DNA of 64,000 nucleotides from Streptomyces barringtoniae (GCF_020819595.1 NZ_JAJHNP010000005.1:372001-436000), one strand, 5' to 3'; shown: positions 27,756 to 36,890, counted from the first letter of the stretch. The notes: generated from the letters alone by a model not told the origin. Program-made: numbers and translations.

Positions 27756-28901
27756 GTGCCCACCCGAAGAACCGTCCTCGGCGCCGCCGCCGCTGCCGGT
27801 GCCGCCGCCGCTCTCACCAACCTGACCACGGCCGGCACCGCGCGCGCCGGCACGGACGCCGACCGGAAGACCGCCGCTCGTGACAACATCCGTGCCGTCG
27901 ACACGGGCATGCGCGGCAACTACGACACCCTGCGCGCCAACCTGACCAAGCACCTGGGTCCCGTCATCATCGTCAACAACGACATGGTGGGCGGCACCTA
28001 CCACCTCGTCGACAACGGCACCGTGCTGGAGCGGATCCGGCCCGTGGACGAGGTCTTCGAGCTGGCCAAGTCCATCGCCCACACCCCGCTCGGCATCTAC
28101 TCGATCTGCGCGCCCTACCTGGACCCGAAGAACATCCCGGCGTCGCAGGCGAAGTACATCGATCCGCACGACCTCGCCATGGTCGCCTTCACCGGGCCGA
28201 AGGACACCGGCTGGACCATGCCGCTCCAGGCCTTCGCCAACACCCTCGACGCCGCCCGCGCGACGCTGGAGGAGGCCGGCCTTCCCGCCGACCTGCACGA
28301 CTCCTGCGCGTTCATCCTCGACCACGCGCACGACTACATCGCGGACACGATCCGCACCCGCGAGTTCGACATGAAGTCCTTCGAGGCCTTCTCGAGCGCG
28401 GTCTACCCGAGCATCCGCACCAACATGTACTGGTCGTCCAAGGTGCAGATCCAGGGCGTCGGCAACCTTCTCACGCGCTGGCGCAAGCAGGTCGGCGACG
28501 ACGCCTGGTCCGGCCTGTACGTGGTGGTGCTGTCGCTGTGGACCACCTACGAGCTCAACCAGAACAGCATCATCATCAAGAACTACATGAACCAGGACAT
28601 GGCCGGCTCGCATCTGATCGACCTGATGACCGCCCAGACCCCCGCAGACCCCGTGGCCGTCGCCCTGGACAACCTCGCGCGCATCGTCCAGGACAACATC
28701 GCCGCCGAAATGGTCTTCGCCGCCGACCAGACCACCGCCGACGCCCTCAAGGGCAGGCAGGACCTCCTGTCCACCGAGATCCTGCGCCTCCTCGGCAGCG
28801 GCGCCACCGCCTCCGGTGCCGCCGCGCTCACCAAGGGGCAGACCAACCAGCTCGTCTGCCCGTTCCACAACAGGTCGGCGGCCACCCCGGCCCTCGTCTG
28901 A
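27756..28901 (+). CDS. Tat-exported protein of unknown function
   Basis: A 381-residue protein. GTG at 27756 is preceded by GGGGGAAGACCGAAA, a good ribosome site. The N-terminus is a twin-arginine signal (PTRRTVLGAAAAAGAAAALT, cleavage near ARA). The mature part is mostly helical in composition, with conserved-looking stretches (YDTLRANLTKHLGPVIIVNN and MYWSSKVQIQGVGNLLTRWR) and many Asp/His residues, but no motif I can tie to a family. A small Cys-containing end (QLVCPFHNRS) closes it. It is alone between the cysteine hydrolase gene and a long hairpin. Confidence 0.8.
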   Translation: MPTRRTVLGAAAAAGAAAALTNLTTAGTARAGTDADRKTAARDNIRAVDTGMRGNYDTLRANLTKHLGPVIIVNNDMVGGTYHLVDNGTVLERIRPVDEVFELAKSIAHTPLGIYSICAPYLDPKNIPASQAKYIDPHDLAMVAFTGPKDTGWTMPLQAFANTLDAARATLEEAGLPADLHDSCAFILDHAHDYIADTIRTREFDMKSFEAFSSAVYPSIRTNMYWSSKVQIQGVGNLLTRWRKQVGDDAWSGLYVVVLSLWTTYELNQNSIIIKNYMNQDMAGSHLIDLMTAQTPADPVAVALDNLARIVQDNIAAEMVFAADQTTADALKGRQDLLSTEILRLLGSGATASGAAALTKGQTNQLVCPFHNRSAATPALV

Positions 28902-28926
28902 GCACCCACCGGCCCGGTGCCACACA

Positions 28927-28980
28927 CCGAAGGCTTCCCCCGCACGCGGACACCGTCTCCGCCCAGGGGGAAGCCTTCGG
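28927..28980 (+). terminator. Long hairpin, probable terminator
   Basis: A perfect 15-bp stem (CCGAAGGCTTCCCCC at 28927-28941 with its complement at 28966-28980) and a 24-base loop. It lies 25 bases after the Tat-protein stop and 18 bases before the start of the MFS gene, so it could also act as an attenuator for that gene. Confidence 0.78.
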
Positions 28981-28998
28981 GCATGTCCAGGGGGAACA

Positions 28999-30234
28999 GT
29001 GAAGAACTCATCCGTCATCCACCGCGCGGCCAGACTCTGGGCACTCTGCGGCCTGGTACTCCTCGCACTGAACCTACGAGCCGCCATCACCGGCATCTCA
29101 CCCGTCCTGAGCCGGCTCCAGCACGCCTTCCAGCTCACCGGAACCCAGGTCAGCATCCTGACCACGCTGCCTGTGCTGTGCCTCGGCGTCTTCGCCTCGC
29201 TCGCCCCGCCGACGGCCCGGCGCCTCGGCGCCGAAACCACCATCACCGCGGCGCTCATCCTGCTCACCACGGGAATCCTGCTGCGCGCCCTGCCCTCGAC
29301 GGTGCTGCTGTTCACCGGCACCGTCCTGACCGGCGCCGGAATCGCCTTCGGCAACGTCCTCATGCCCGTCGTCATCAAACGCCACTTCGCCGGCCGGGTC
29401 GGCTCCCTGACCGGCCTCGCCATGATGCTCATGGCATCCAGCGGAGCCATCGCCGCGGGCCTCGCCATCCCCCTGACCCACGCCCTCGGATGGCGCATCG
29501 CGCTGGCCGCCTGGGCGCTTCCGTCCCTGCTGGCCGCACTCGCCTGGACCCCGCTCGCGGCACGCGGCCGGCCCGACCCCGCCCCCCGCACGGCCCCGGC
29601 CGACGACACGGGCTCACTGCTGCGCTCGCCGCTCGCCTGGGCGGTCGCCGGATTCCTCGGCCTGGTGTCCCTGATGTTCTACGCACTCATGGCGTGGCTC
29701 CCCGAGATCATGCACGCCGACGGGTTCGCCCCCGCCGAGGCCGGGCTGATGGTCTCCGTCCTGCAGATCATCAGCGTCCCGCTGGGCTTCGCCGTCCCCG
29801 TCGTCGCCGCCCGGCTGACCTCACAGCGCCCGCTCGTCACCGCCGTCGCCGCGTCGAAGGCCGTCGCCCTCCTCGGCATGCTCTTCGCACCGCACGCCGC
29901 ATGGCTGTGGATCTGCGTGCTCGGACTCGCCACCGGCAGTGCCTTCCCGCTCGCCTTCACCCTGCTGAGCCTGCGCTCACCGACCCCGCAGATCGCGGCC
30001 CGGCTGTCCGGCATGGCCCAGACCGGCGGCTACCTCGTAGCCGCGGCGGGACCGCTGACCATCGGCCTCCTGCACGGCCTCACCGGCGGATGGACGGCGT
30101 CCCTGCTGGTCCTGCTGGCCCTTGTGCTGCCCGAGACCGTCTGCGGACTGCTGGCCGGCCGCCCCGCGCTCGTCCACCCCACCCGCACACCCGACGCCAG
30201 CGACGAACTGCCCGAGCTCGAAGCGGTCCCGTGA
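28999..30234 (+). CDS. MFS transporter, CynX/NimT type
   Basis: A 411-residue membrane protein with about 12 helices. The start region (LWALCGLVLLALNLRAAITG, then ISPVLSRLQ) is the signature of the cyanate/nitroimidazole-type MFS group (COG2807). GTG at 28999 has GGGGGAA 3 bases upstream. The substrate is not evident. A long hairpin lies directly upstream of the ribosome site, and 160 bases follow before the ornithine-lipid genes. Confidence 0.9.
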   Translation: MKNSSVIHRAARLWALCGLVLLALNLRAAITGISPVLSRLQHAFQLTGTQVSILTTLPVLCLGVFASLAPPTARRLGAETTITAALILLTTGILLRALPSTVLLFTGTVLTGAGIAFGNVLMPVVIKRHFAGRVGSLTGLAMMLMASSGAIAAGLAIPLTHALGWRIALAAWALPSLLAALAWTPLAARGRPDPAPRTAPADDTGSLLRSPLAWAVAGFLGLVSLMFYALMAWLPEIMHADGFAPAEAGLMVSVLQIISVPLGFAVPVVAARLTSQRPLVTAVAASKAVALLGMLFAPHAAWLWICVLGLATGSAFPLAFTLLSLRSPTPQIAARLSGMAQTGGYLVAAAGPLTIGLLHGLTGGWTASLLVLLALVLPETVCGLLAGRPALVHPTRTPDASDELPELEAVP

Positions 30235-30394
30235 CGATGGCCGGGCGACCGCGCCCCCGGCGTTCAGCATCCCCACATCCGCTCTCCGGCCGGCTGTCAC
30301 ACCCCGGCCAACCGGCATCGGAAGAACAGGAGCGACGAGCCGTACGCACCCGCTCGCCGCCGTCGCCGAACCGGCCCGTGACCAGGAGAGAGCC

Positions 30395-31165
30395 ATGACC
30401 GGCGTTTCCACCCTCGACCGCCCCCCGCAGCCCGCGGCACCGACCCGCTACACCGTCACTCTCGCCCGTGACGAGGACGACGTGCGGGCCGCCCAGCGGC
30501 TGCGGCACGACGTCTTCGCCGGTGAGATGGGGGCCCTGCTGACCACGCCGCAGCCCGGACTGGACGTGGACGCCTTCGACGCCTACTGCGACCACCTGCT
30601 CGTGCGCGACACCGCCACCGGTCAGGTCGTCGGCACCTACCGGCTGCTGCCGCCGGAGCGGGCCTCGGTCGCCGGCCGGCTCTACTCGGAGAGCGAGTTC
30701 GAACTGGCCGCGCTCGACCCGATCCGGCCCGGTCTGGTCGAGGTCGGCCGCTCCTGTGTGCACCCCGACCACCGCGACGGCGCCGTCATCGGCCTGATCT
30801 GGGCCGGGATAGCCCGCTACATGGTCGACCGCGGGCACGAGTGGCTGGCGGGCTGCTGCTCGGTGCCGCTCGCCGACGGCGGCGCCCTCGCGACGGCGAC
30901 CTGGGAGCGGGTGCGCGCCAAGCACCTGGCACCCGAGGAGTTCCGGGTACGGCCGCTGCTGCCGTGGATCCCGAACGCCGAGGCCCCGGCCGGGCACAGC
31001 GAGCTGCCCGCCCTGCTGCGCGGCTACCTGCGCCTGGGCGCCTGGGTGTGCGGCGAGCCCGCGCACGACCCGGACTTCGGGGTCGCCGACCTGTACGTGC
31101 TGCTGTCGATGCGCCGGGTCAACCCGCGCTATCTGCGGCACTTCCTCTCCCTCGTGCCGGCCTGA
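30395..31165 (+). CDS. olsB: Ornithine N-acyltransferase OlsB-like (GNAT fold)
   Basis: A 256-residue acyltransferase. The conserved features of the OlsB/COG3176 family are present: an early RLRHDVFAGEMGA block, VGTYRLLPPE, VEVGRSCVHPDHRDG (the core motif) and LYVLLSMRRVNPRYLRHFL at the end. OlsB attaches a 3-hydroxyacyl chain to ornithine, giving lyso-ornithine lipid. The next gene, overlapping at TGATG, is an OlsA-like O-acyltransferase, so the pair can make complete ornithine lipids, phosphate-free membrane lipids. ATG at 30395 has AGGAGAG upstream. Confidence 0.9.
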   Translation: MTGVSTLDRPPQPAAPTRYTVTLARDEDDVRAAQRLRHDVFAGEMGALLTTPQPGLDVDAFDAYCDHLLVRDTATGQVVGTYRLLPPERASVAGRLYSESEFELAALDPIRPGLVEVGRSCVHPDHRDGAVIGLIWAGIARYMVDRGHEWLAGCCSVPLADGGALATATWERVRAKHLAPEEFRVRPLLPWIPNAEAPAGHSELPALLRGYLRLGAWVCGEPAHDPDFGVADLYVLLSMRRVNPRYLRHFLSLVPA

Positions 31166-31974
31166 TGAGCGTCTGGCTGCCCAGCGCGCCCTGCACCCCG
31201 GGCGCCTGTGTGGAGCAGGCCCGGGCCGCCACGGCCGTACCCCGGGCCGTGCTGCGGCTGACCGCGGTCGTGGTTCTGGTGCTGGCCGGGATCGCGCTGG
31301 CCCCGCTCGGCGGGAGGATCCCCGCCGAGTGGGTCAGGCGGTGGTGCCGGGCGATCGTGCGGGCCATGGGGGTCACGGTCCGTTTCACCGGGGGCACCGC
31401 ACCGGCCGGCGGGCTGCTGCTGGTGGCCAACCACGTCTCGTGGCTGGACATCCCGCTGCTGACCGCCGTACGCCCCGCCCGGATGCTCGCCAAGACCGAG
31501 ATCAGGCAGTGGCCGGTCGCGGGCCCGCTGGCGGCACGCGGCGGGGCCCTGTTCATCGAGCGGGACCGGATCCGCGCCCTGCCCGAGACGGTCGCCCGGA
31601 TCGCCGAGGCGCTGCGCGAGGGGGCGGCCGTCGCCGCGTTCCCCGAGGGCAGCACCTGGTGCGGGCGGGCCCACGGCCGCTTCCGCAGGGCCGTCTTCCA
31701 GGCCGCGCTCGACGCCGGCGTACCCGTGCAGCCGGTCGGCCTGCGCTACCGGCAGGAGGGCGGCGGGCCGAGCACGGCGGCGGCGTTCGTCGGCGAGGAC
31801 ACCCTGCTCGCGTCCCTGTGGCGGGTGGCCCGCACCCGGGGCCTGGTCGCCGAGGTGGACGTACTGCCGGTCATCCCGGCCGGCCGCCACACCACCCGCA
31901 AGTCCCTCGCCGGGGCCGCACAGCCCGGCCGCGTGGGCGAACCGGACTGGACGCACGCCGTGTTGGTGCCGTAG
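31165..31974 (+). CDS. olsA: 1-acyl-glycerol-3-phosphate / lyso-ornithine-lipid acyltransferase (PlsC family)
   Basis: A 269-residue membrane acyltransferase. The N-terminal helix (LRLTAVVVLVLAGIALAP) is followed by the PlsC catalytic block NHVSWLD (H-x4-D) and the acceptor-binding FPEGST, with GALFIERDR between. Its ATG overlaps the stop of the OlsB-like gene, arguing for function as OlsA, the second enzyme of ornithine-lipid synthesis; a role in phosphatidic acid synthesis is the alternative. Confidence 0.88.
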   Translation: MSVWLPSAPCTPGACVEQARAATAVPRAVLRLTAVVVLVLAGIALAPLGGRIPAEWVRRWCRAIVRAMGVTVRFTGGTAPAGGLLLVANHVSWLDIPLLTAVRPARMLAKTEIRQWPVAGPLAARGGALFIERDRIRALPETVARIAEALREGAAVAAFPEGSTWCGRAHGRFRRAVFQAALDAGVPVQPVGLRYRQEGGGPSTAAAFVGEDTLLASLWRVARTRGLVAEVDVLPVIPAGRHTTRKSLAGAAQPGRVGEPDWTHAVLVP

Positions 31975-32029
31975 CCCCGCAACGGTGCCCGCGAGGTGAC
32001 CGGTCGGGGGCTCCGCCTGGTCTTGTGCG

Positions 32030-32191
32030 GTGTCCTTCTTCAGCAGACGCCGCAAGGTGCCCCTTTCGAACCAGCGCACGTGGCCGTGCGGGCTCCGCGG
32101 ATGCCGCGCGTCCACGGTGGTCGCCTACGGCGCGGGAACACCCGGCGCCCTCGCGGCGGTCCTGGGTGTCTGGCTCGACCGGCGCAGCTGA
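32030..32191 (+). CDS. Possible small basic protein with hydrophobic C-terminus
   Basis: A 53-residue frame from GTG 32030. It has a basic start (VSFFSRRRKVPLSNQR), a short Cys-rich part (CGLRGC) and a hydrophobic end (VVAYGAGTPGALAAVLGVW). Third-position GC is high, as in real genes of this genome. There is no ribosome site, and the frame lies between the stop of the acyltransferase gene and the stop of the convergent UvrA-like gene. It could be a real membrane microprotein or chance. Confidence 0.32.
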   Translation: MSFFSRRRKVPLSNQRTWPCGLRGCRASTVVAYGAGTPGALAAVLGVWLDRRS

Positions 32192-32206
32192 CGGTTGAGG
32201 CCCCGC

Positions 32207-34555
32207 TCAGGGCACGACCCGCGCCAGATACGGTGCCGTGGCGCTGCCCGCCGTCGTCGCCACCCGCTCCGGCGGACCTGACGCCACGATCCGGCCGCCC
32301 CGGTCGCCGCCGCCGGGGCCCAGGTCGATGACCCAGTCGGCGCCCGCGACCACCGTCATGTCGTGCTCGACCACCACGACCGTGTGCCCGGCGTCGACCA
32401 GCCCGTGCAGCCGGTCCATCAGCACCTCCACATCGGCCGGGTGCAGCCCGGTGGTGGGCTCGTCCAGCAGGTAGACGGTGTGGCCGCGCCGGCCGCGCTG
32501 CAGTTCGCTCGCCAGCTTGATCCGCTGTGCCTCACCGCCGGACAGCTCGGTCGCCGGCTGCCCGAGCCGCAGATAGCCGAGGCCGACGTCGAGCAGCGTG
32601 CCGAGGCTGCGGGCGACGGCCGGAATGTCGGCGAAGAACGCCGCCGCGGCCTCGACCGTCAGATCCAGCACCTCCGCGATGTTCCGCTCCCGATAGGTCA
32701 CTTCGAGGGTCTCGGGGTTGTAGCGGGCGCCGCCGCAGTCCGGGCAGGGCGCGTAGGTGCTCGGCAGGAACAGCAGCTCGACGCTGACGAACCCCTCGCC
32801 CTGACAGGTTTCGCAGCGCCCTCCGGCCACGTTGAAGGAGAACCGGCCGACGCCGTACCCGCGCGCCCGCGCCTCCTCGGTGCCGGCGAACACCTTGCGC
32901 ACCACGTCGAACAGGCCGGTGTAGGTGGCCAGGTTGGAGCGCGGGGTGCGCCCGATCGGCTTCTGGTCGACCCGGACCAGCCGGTCCACGCCCTCCAGCT
33001 CCTGCGTCAGCTCGCCGATGAGCGTGGACTTCCCGGAACCGGAGAGCCCGGTGACGGCGGTGAACGCGCCGAGCGGGAACCCGGCCGTCACCGCGCGCAG
33101 GTTGTGCCGGGTCACCGGCCCCACCTTCAACCAGCCGCGCGGGGAGCGGACTTCACGCGCCGGGCCGGGTGACTCGTCGAAGAGGAACGCGGCCGTCGCC
33201 GACTCCTCGACCGACGCCAGCTCGGCCGGCGGCCCGCTGTACAGCACGCGTCCGCCGTGCTCACCCGCGCCGGGGCCCACATCCACCAGCCAGTCGGCGC
33301 CGCGCACCACCTCCAGGTGGTGCTCCACCACGAACACCGAGTTGCCCGCGGTCTTCAGCCGGTCCAGCACGGTCAGCAGGGCCTCGGTGTCCGCCGGGTG
33401 CAGTCCGGCGGACGGCTCGTCCAGGACGTACACCACACCGAACAGCCCGGAGCGCAACTGTGTGGCGAGCCGCAGCCGTTGCAGCTCACCCGCCGACAGG
33501 GTGGGGGTGGAGCGGTCGAGGCTGAGGTAGCCGAGGCCCAGTTCGACCACCGGCGCGATCCGGGACGTCAGGTCCTCGGTGAGGACACGTGCGGTCTCGG
33601 TGCGGTCGGCGGGGCCGTCCAGAGCCGCGGCCAGGTCGGTCAGCGGCAGCGCGGCCAGTTCGGCGATGGTCCGGCCGCCGAAGGTCACCGCCAGCGCCTC
33701 CGGCCGTAGCCGGCTGCCCCCGCACACCGGGCAGGGCGCGCTGGTCAGGAATCGTTCCGCCTTCGCCCGCAGCGACGCCGACTTGGTCTCCGAGAAGGTC
33801 TTGAGCACATACCGGCGGGCGCTCATGTACGTGCCCTGGTAGGGCCGTTGGATGCGGTCGGCGTCCCGGACGGGGTGCACGGTGACCACCGGCTGCTCGT
33901 CCGTGAACAGGATCCACTCCCGCGCCTGCGCGGGCAGCTCGCGCCAGGGCCGGTCCACGTCGTGGCCGAGCGCGTCGAGGATGTCCCGCAGGTTCTTGCC
34001 CTGCCAGGCGCCGGGCCAGGCGGCGACGGCACCCTCGCGGATGGACAGCGAGGGATCCGGAACCAGCAACTCCTCGGTGGTGCCGTGCACTTGGCCGAGG
34101 CCGTGGCACGCCGGGCAGGCACCGGCCGCCGTGTTGGGCGAGAACGCGTCCGAATCGAGCCGCTCCGCGCCCGGCGGATACTCCCCGGCCCGGGAGAACA
34201 GCATGCGCAGGGAGTTGGACAGATTGGTGACCGTGCCCACCGAGGAGCGCGAGGTGGGGGCCGCGCGGCGCTGCTGCAGCGAGACCGCGGGCGGCAGCCC
34301 GGTGATCTCGCCGACCTTGGGCGCCCCGACCTGGTGGATCAGCCTGCGCGCATACGGCGCGACCGACTCGAAGTACCGCCGCTGTGCCTCGGCGTAGATC
34401 GTGCCGAACGCCAGGGACGACTTCCCCGAGCCGGAGACACCGGTGAACACGGCCAGCACGTCCCGCGGGATGTCGACGTCCACGCCCTTGAGGTTGTGCT
34501 CACGGGCGCCCCGGACGCGGACGTAAGGATCGTACGGCTCGTGGGGGCTGTGCAT
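32207..34555 (-). CDS. UvrA paralogue (short, excinuclease ABC subunit A-like)
   Basis: A 782-residue double ABC ATPase of the UvrA family. Two Walker A motifs ([12 protein letters not shown] near 40, [12 protein letters not shown] near 500) and two signature motifs are present. The first signature is unusual, [14 protein letters not shown] instead of LSGGE; the second, [14 protein letters not shown], is normal. Zinc-binding Cys pairs are in [22 protein letters not shown] and CPDCGG. It is clearly shorter than the main UvrA (about 950-1000), as in the class II paralogues linked to drug resistance or tolerance of DNA-binding antibiotics. ATG at 34555 has no ribosome site; TAGAGT 8 bases upstream would suit a leaderless message. 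Confidence 0.93.
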   Translation of the reverse strand: MHSPHEPYDPYVRVRGAREHNLKGVDVDIPRDVLAVFTGVSGSGKSSLAFGTIYAEAQRRYFESVAPYARRLIHQVGAPKVGEITGLPPAVSLQQRRAAPTSRSSVGTVTNLSNSLRMLFSRAGEYPPGAERLDSDAFSPNTAAGACPACHGLGQVHGTTEELLVPDPSLSIREGAVAAWPGAWQGKNLRDILDALGHDVDRPWRELPAQAREWILFTDEQPVVTVHPVRDADRIQRPYQGTYMSARRYVLKTFSETKSASLRAKAERFLTSAPCPVCGGSRLRPEALAVTFGGRTIAELAALPLTDLAAALDGPADRTETARVLTEDLTSRIAPVVELGLGYLSLDRSTPTLSAGELQRLRLATQLRSGLFGVVYVLDEPSAGLHPADTEALLTVLDRLKTAGNSVFVVEHHLEVVRGADWLVDVGPGAGEHGGRVLYSGPPAELASVEESATAAFLFDESPGPAREVRSPRGWLKVGPVTRHNLRAVTAGFPLGAFTAVTGLSGSGKSTLIGELTQELEGVDRLVRVDQKPIGRTPRSNLATYTGLFDVVRKVFAGTEEARARGYGVGRFSFNVAGGRCETCQGEGFVSVELLFLPSTYAPCPDCGGARYNPETLEVTYRERNIAEVLDLTVEAAAAFFADIPAVARSLGTLLDVGLGYLRLGQPATELSGGEAQRIKLASELQRGRRGHTVYLLDEPTTGLHPADVEVLMDRLHGLVDAGHTVVVVEHDMTVVAGADWVIDLGPGGGDRGGRIVASGPPERVATTAGSATAPYLARVVP

Positions 34556-34583
34556 GGGGGGACACTCTATCCGCCCCCGTGCG

Positions 34584-34778
34584 CTACGACTGCGGCGGGT
34601 TGTCCCGGTTCGGCCGGGTGCCGAACTCGTCCCTCACCTTGTCCTGACCGGTGTCCACCTGCGACCGGTACTTGTTCCCGGTGCGCTGGTCGACGTAGTC
34701 GCCGCCCTTGTCGATGCCCTTGTCGGCCATGCCCTCATGGCCCTTGAGCATGCCCTTGATCCTGTCCATGAAGGACAT
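34584..34778 (-). CDS. Small MT0933-type antitoxin-like protein
   Basis: A 64-residue hydrophilic protein (MSFMDRIKGMLKGHEGMADK, then GIDKGGDYVDQRTGNKYRSQ). This D(K/R)xKG-G-ADKGIDK-GDxVD-xTG-KY pattern matches the MT0933/Rv0909-like family annotated as antitoxins in actinobacteria. No toxin gene is adjacent, so the label is by family only. GGAGGG lies 5 bases before the ATG. Confidence 0.85.
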   Translation of the reverse strand: MSFMDRIKGMLKGHEGMADKGIDKGGDYVDQRTGNKYRSQVDTGQDKVRDEFGTRPNRDNPPQS

Positions 34779-34873
34779 GGCAGCCCTCCTCGTCGCTCGC
34801 GGTCTGCCCTCCCAGGGTCACGGCGCCCGGCCGGGTTCGCATCTCGGGACCCGGGGCCTTGGGCGGCCCGGTT

Positions 34874-35881
34874 TCACTGGCCCGGCGTGAACAGCGCGGC
34901 GAGCCGCCGGTAGGAGTCCAGCAGGGCCGTACGGTCGTACGTGCTGGTGGTGACCAGGACCTCGTCGGCGCCCGTCTCCTTCAGCACCGTCTCCAGCTCG
35001 TGCGCGACCTGGTCCCCGGTGCCCGCGATGTGCCCGGCGAGAGAGGCCTCGTAGAAGCCGCGCTCCTTCGCGGTCATCGGGCGGGCCTCGACGTCCCCGG
35101 CCGGAGCGAGCGGCGGGAAGGTGCCGTGGGTGCGCGAGTACGCCATCGACCAGGCCTCGGGGACCAGCAGCCGCCGCGCCTCCTCCTCGGTGCCGGCGAC
35201 CGCGACCGTCCCGGAGATCACGACGTACGGCTCCGACGCCCAGCGGGAGGGGCGGAACAGGGAGCGGTACTGCTCGATGCCGCGCAGCATCTTCTCCCGG
35301 CCGCGCAGATCGCCGATCACCATCGGCAGTCCGGCTCGGGCCGCGATCCGCGCGCCCTCGCCCATGGCCAGCACGAACGGCGGCACCCGCAGCCCTTCGG
35401 CGGGACGCGCCCGCACCCCGGTCGGCGAGCCGCCCTCGAACCAGCCCAGCAGCTCGCCGAGCTGTGCCGCGAAGTCCTCGGCGACCTCCCGGTCCCGGCC
35501 GAGGGCCTTGCGCACGCCGTCGGTGAAGCCGACGGAACGGCCGAGCCCCATGTCGATCCGGCCGGGAAACAGGGACTCCAGCACGCCGAACTGCTCGGCG
35601 ACGACCAGGGGTTGGTGGTTGGGCAGCATCACCCCGCCGGTGCCGACCCGGATCGCGCGGGTGGCCGAGGCGACCGCGGCGGCCAGCACGGTCGGGGCGG
35701 ATCCGGCGACTCCGGGCACACCGTGGTGCTCGGACACCCAGAAGCGGTGGTAGCCGAGCGCCTCCGCCTCTCGCGCCAGCGCGACGGTGTCCCGCAGCGC
35801 CGCGGCGGGCGGGTGCCCCTCGCGGGTGCGGGAACGGTCGAGGACGGAGAACCGGGTCCGGGCGATCACTGTGCTGCTCAC
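34874..35881 (-). CDS. LLM-class flavin-dependent oxidoreductase (luciferase-like monooxygenase)
   Basis: A 335-residue TIM-barrel enzyme of the bacterial luciferase family. The N-terminus (FSVLDRSRTREGHPPAAALR, then EAEALGYHRFWVSEHHGVPG) and a central MGLGRSVGFTDG block are characteristic of the single-subunit group often annotated as 'MsnO8-like' or alkanal monooxygenase-like. It uses FMN or F420; which one cannot be told. The start at 35881 is GTG. The gene is divergent from a HAD phosphatase gene with 65 bases between. Confidence 0.92.
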   Translation of the reverse strand: MSSTVIARTRFSVLDRSRTREGHPPAAALRDTVALAREAEALGYHRFWVSEHHGVPGVAGSAPTVLAAAVASATRAIRVGTGGVMLPNHQPLVVAEQFGVLESLFPGRIDMGLGRSVGFTDGVRKALGRDREVAEDFAAQLGELLGWFEGGSPTGVRARPAEGLRVPPFVLAMGEGARIAARAGLPMVIGDLRGREKMLRGIEQYRSLFRPSRWASEPYVVISGTVAVAGTEEEARRLLVPEAWSMAYSRTHGTFPPLAPAGDVEARPMTAKERGFYEASLAGHIAGTGDQVAHELETVLKETGADEVLVTTSTYDRTALLDSYRRLAALFTPGQ

Positions 35882-35946
35882 GCAGGGTTCAACGCCCTGG
35901 CGAGCCGGGAATTCCTGGCCCGCCGGCGCCTGGCTAAGGTGGCCCC

Positions 35947-36438
35947 GTGACCGACAGCGACAGGCGCCCGCTCGCCGTGTTCGACCTGGACAACACCCTT
36001 GCCGACACCGCCCACCGGCAGCACTTTCTGGAGGTACGGCCGAAGAACTGGGCCGCCTTCTTCGCCGCCGCGCCCGCGGACCCGCCCCTCGCCGAGGGCA
36101 TCGCGCTCGCCGTGGACAGCGCCCGCGAGTGCGAGGTGCTGTATCTGACCGGCCGCCCCGAGCGGTGCCGGCGCGACACGCTGGACTGGCTCGCGGCCCA
36201 CGGGCTGCCCGAGGGGCGCGTGTACATGCGCGGCAACGCCGACCGCAGGCCCGCCCGGTTCACCAAGCTGGAGGTCCTGCGCCGGCTCGCCCAGGACCGC
36301 GAGGTCCGTGTCCTCGTGGACGACGACGAGATGGTCTGCGACGACGCCGAGCGCGCCGGGTTCACCGTCGTACGCGCCCGCTGGGCCGCGAAGTCCGCGG
36401 CGCTCGAGGAGGCTCAGGAGCGGGAGGGCCGCACCTGA
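35947..36438 (+). CDS. HAD-superfamily phosphatase (polynucleotide 3'-phosphatase-like)
   Basis: A 163-residue HAD protein. Motif I is FDLDNTLADT (nucleophile and acid/base Asp), motif II is LTGRPERCR, a Lys lies in FTKLEVLRRLA, and motif III is LVDDDEMVCDDA. The short cap and the layout resemble the phosphatase part of T4 polynucleotide kinase (PNKP family), although there is no kinase domain. GTG at 35947 has AAGGTGG 5 bases upstream. The substrate is unproven. Confidence 0.88.
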   Translation: MTDSDRRPLAVFDLDNTLADTAHRQHFLEVRPKNWAAFFAAAPADPPLAEGIALAVDSARECEVLYLTGRPERCRRDTLDWLAAHGLPEGRVYMRGNADRRPARFTKLEVLRRLAQDREVRVLVDDDEMVCDDAERAGFTVVRARWAAKSAALEEAQEREGRT

Positions 36439-36450
36439 CGCCGGAGGCGG

Positions 36451-36666
36451 TCAGTCCGCGTCCTCGATGCGGAAGCCCACCTTCAGCCCCACCTGGTAGT
36501 GCTCGATCCGTCCGTTCTCGATCTGGCCGCGGACCTCGGTGACCTGGAACCAGTCGAGGTTGCGCAGGGTCTGGTCGGCGCGGGCGATGCCGTTGCGGAT
36601 GGCCTGGTCGATGCCCTCGTGCGACGTGCCGACGATCTCGGTTACCCGGTAGGTGTGATTCGACAT
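36451..36666 (-). CDS. Dodecin family flavin-binding protein
   Basis: A 71-residue protein with the dodecin pattern: YRVTEIVGTSHEGIDQAI at the start, a Trp in LDWFQVTEVRG that stacks on flavin, and the ending VGLKVGFRIED. Dodecins form hollow 12-mers that store or buffer flavins. ATG at 36666 has GGAG upstream. It ends 12 bases from the stop of the convergent HAD gene. Confidence 0.95.
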   Translation of the reverse strand: MSNHTYRVTEIVGTSHEGIDQAIRNGIARADQTLRNLDWFQVTEVRGQIENGRIEHYQVGLKVGFRIEDAD

Positions 36667-36770
36667 GAGGGTGCTCCTCTCGTGTCACGCCGTACTCCAC
36701 CGTGCCCCATCCCCGCCCCGACCGCACGGTGTCCCGGGCGTACCGCGGGTCGGGTGGCCCTCGTGCCCCC

Positions 36771-36800
36771 TTGACCCTCCGTATTGGTCCATACCAAAAT
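36771..36800 (+). promoter_or_regulatory. Promoter with GntR/DasR-like operator in the spacer
   Basis: TTGACC (36771-36776) and CAAAAT (36795-36800) with an 18-base spacer. Overlapping the spacer and the second hexamer is the dyad TTGGT-CCAT-ACCAA (36784-36797). Its TGGT-N4-ACCA core resembles the GntR-family sites bound by DasR (TGGTCTAGACCA). The sugar-binding lipoprotein gene starts 91 bases downstream. A repressor bound there would block the promoter. Confidence 0.55.
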
Positions 36801-36890
36801 CCAGCACACCCGTGCGAGCGGTACCGCTCGTCCCCCCACGTCGGGCCCCCACGCCTGTCCGCATCCCTGCCAGACAGAAGAGGACCCCTC

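Noticed and set aside
34584..34778. A toxin-antitoxin module with the MT0933-like protein
   Set aside because: No adjacent toxin-sized frame with toxin motifs; neighbours are a UvrA paralogue and an LLM oxidoreductase.
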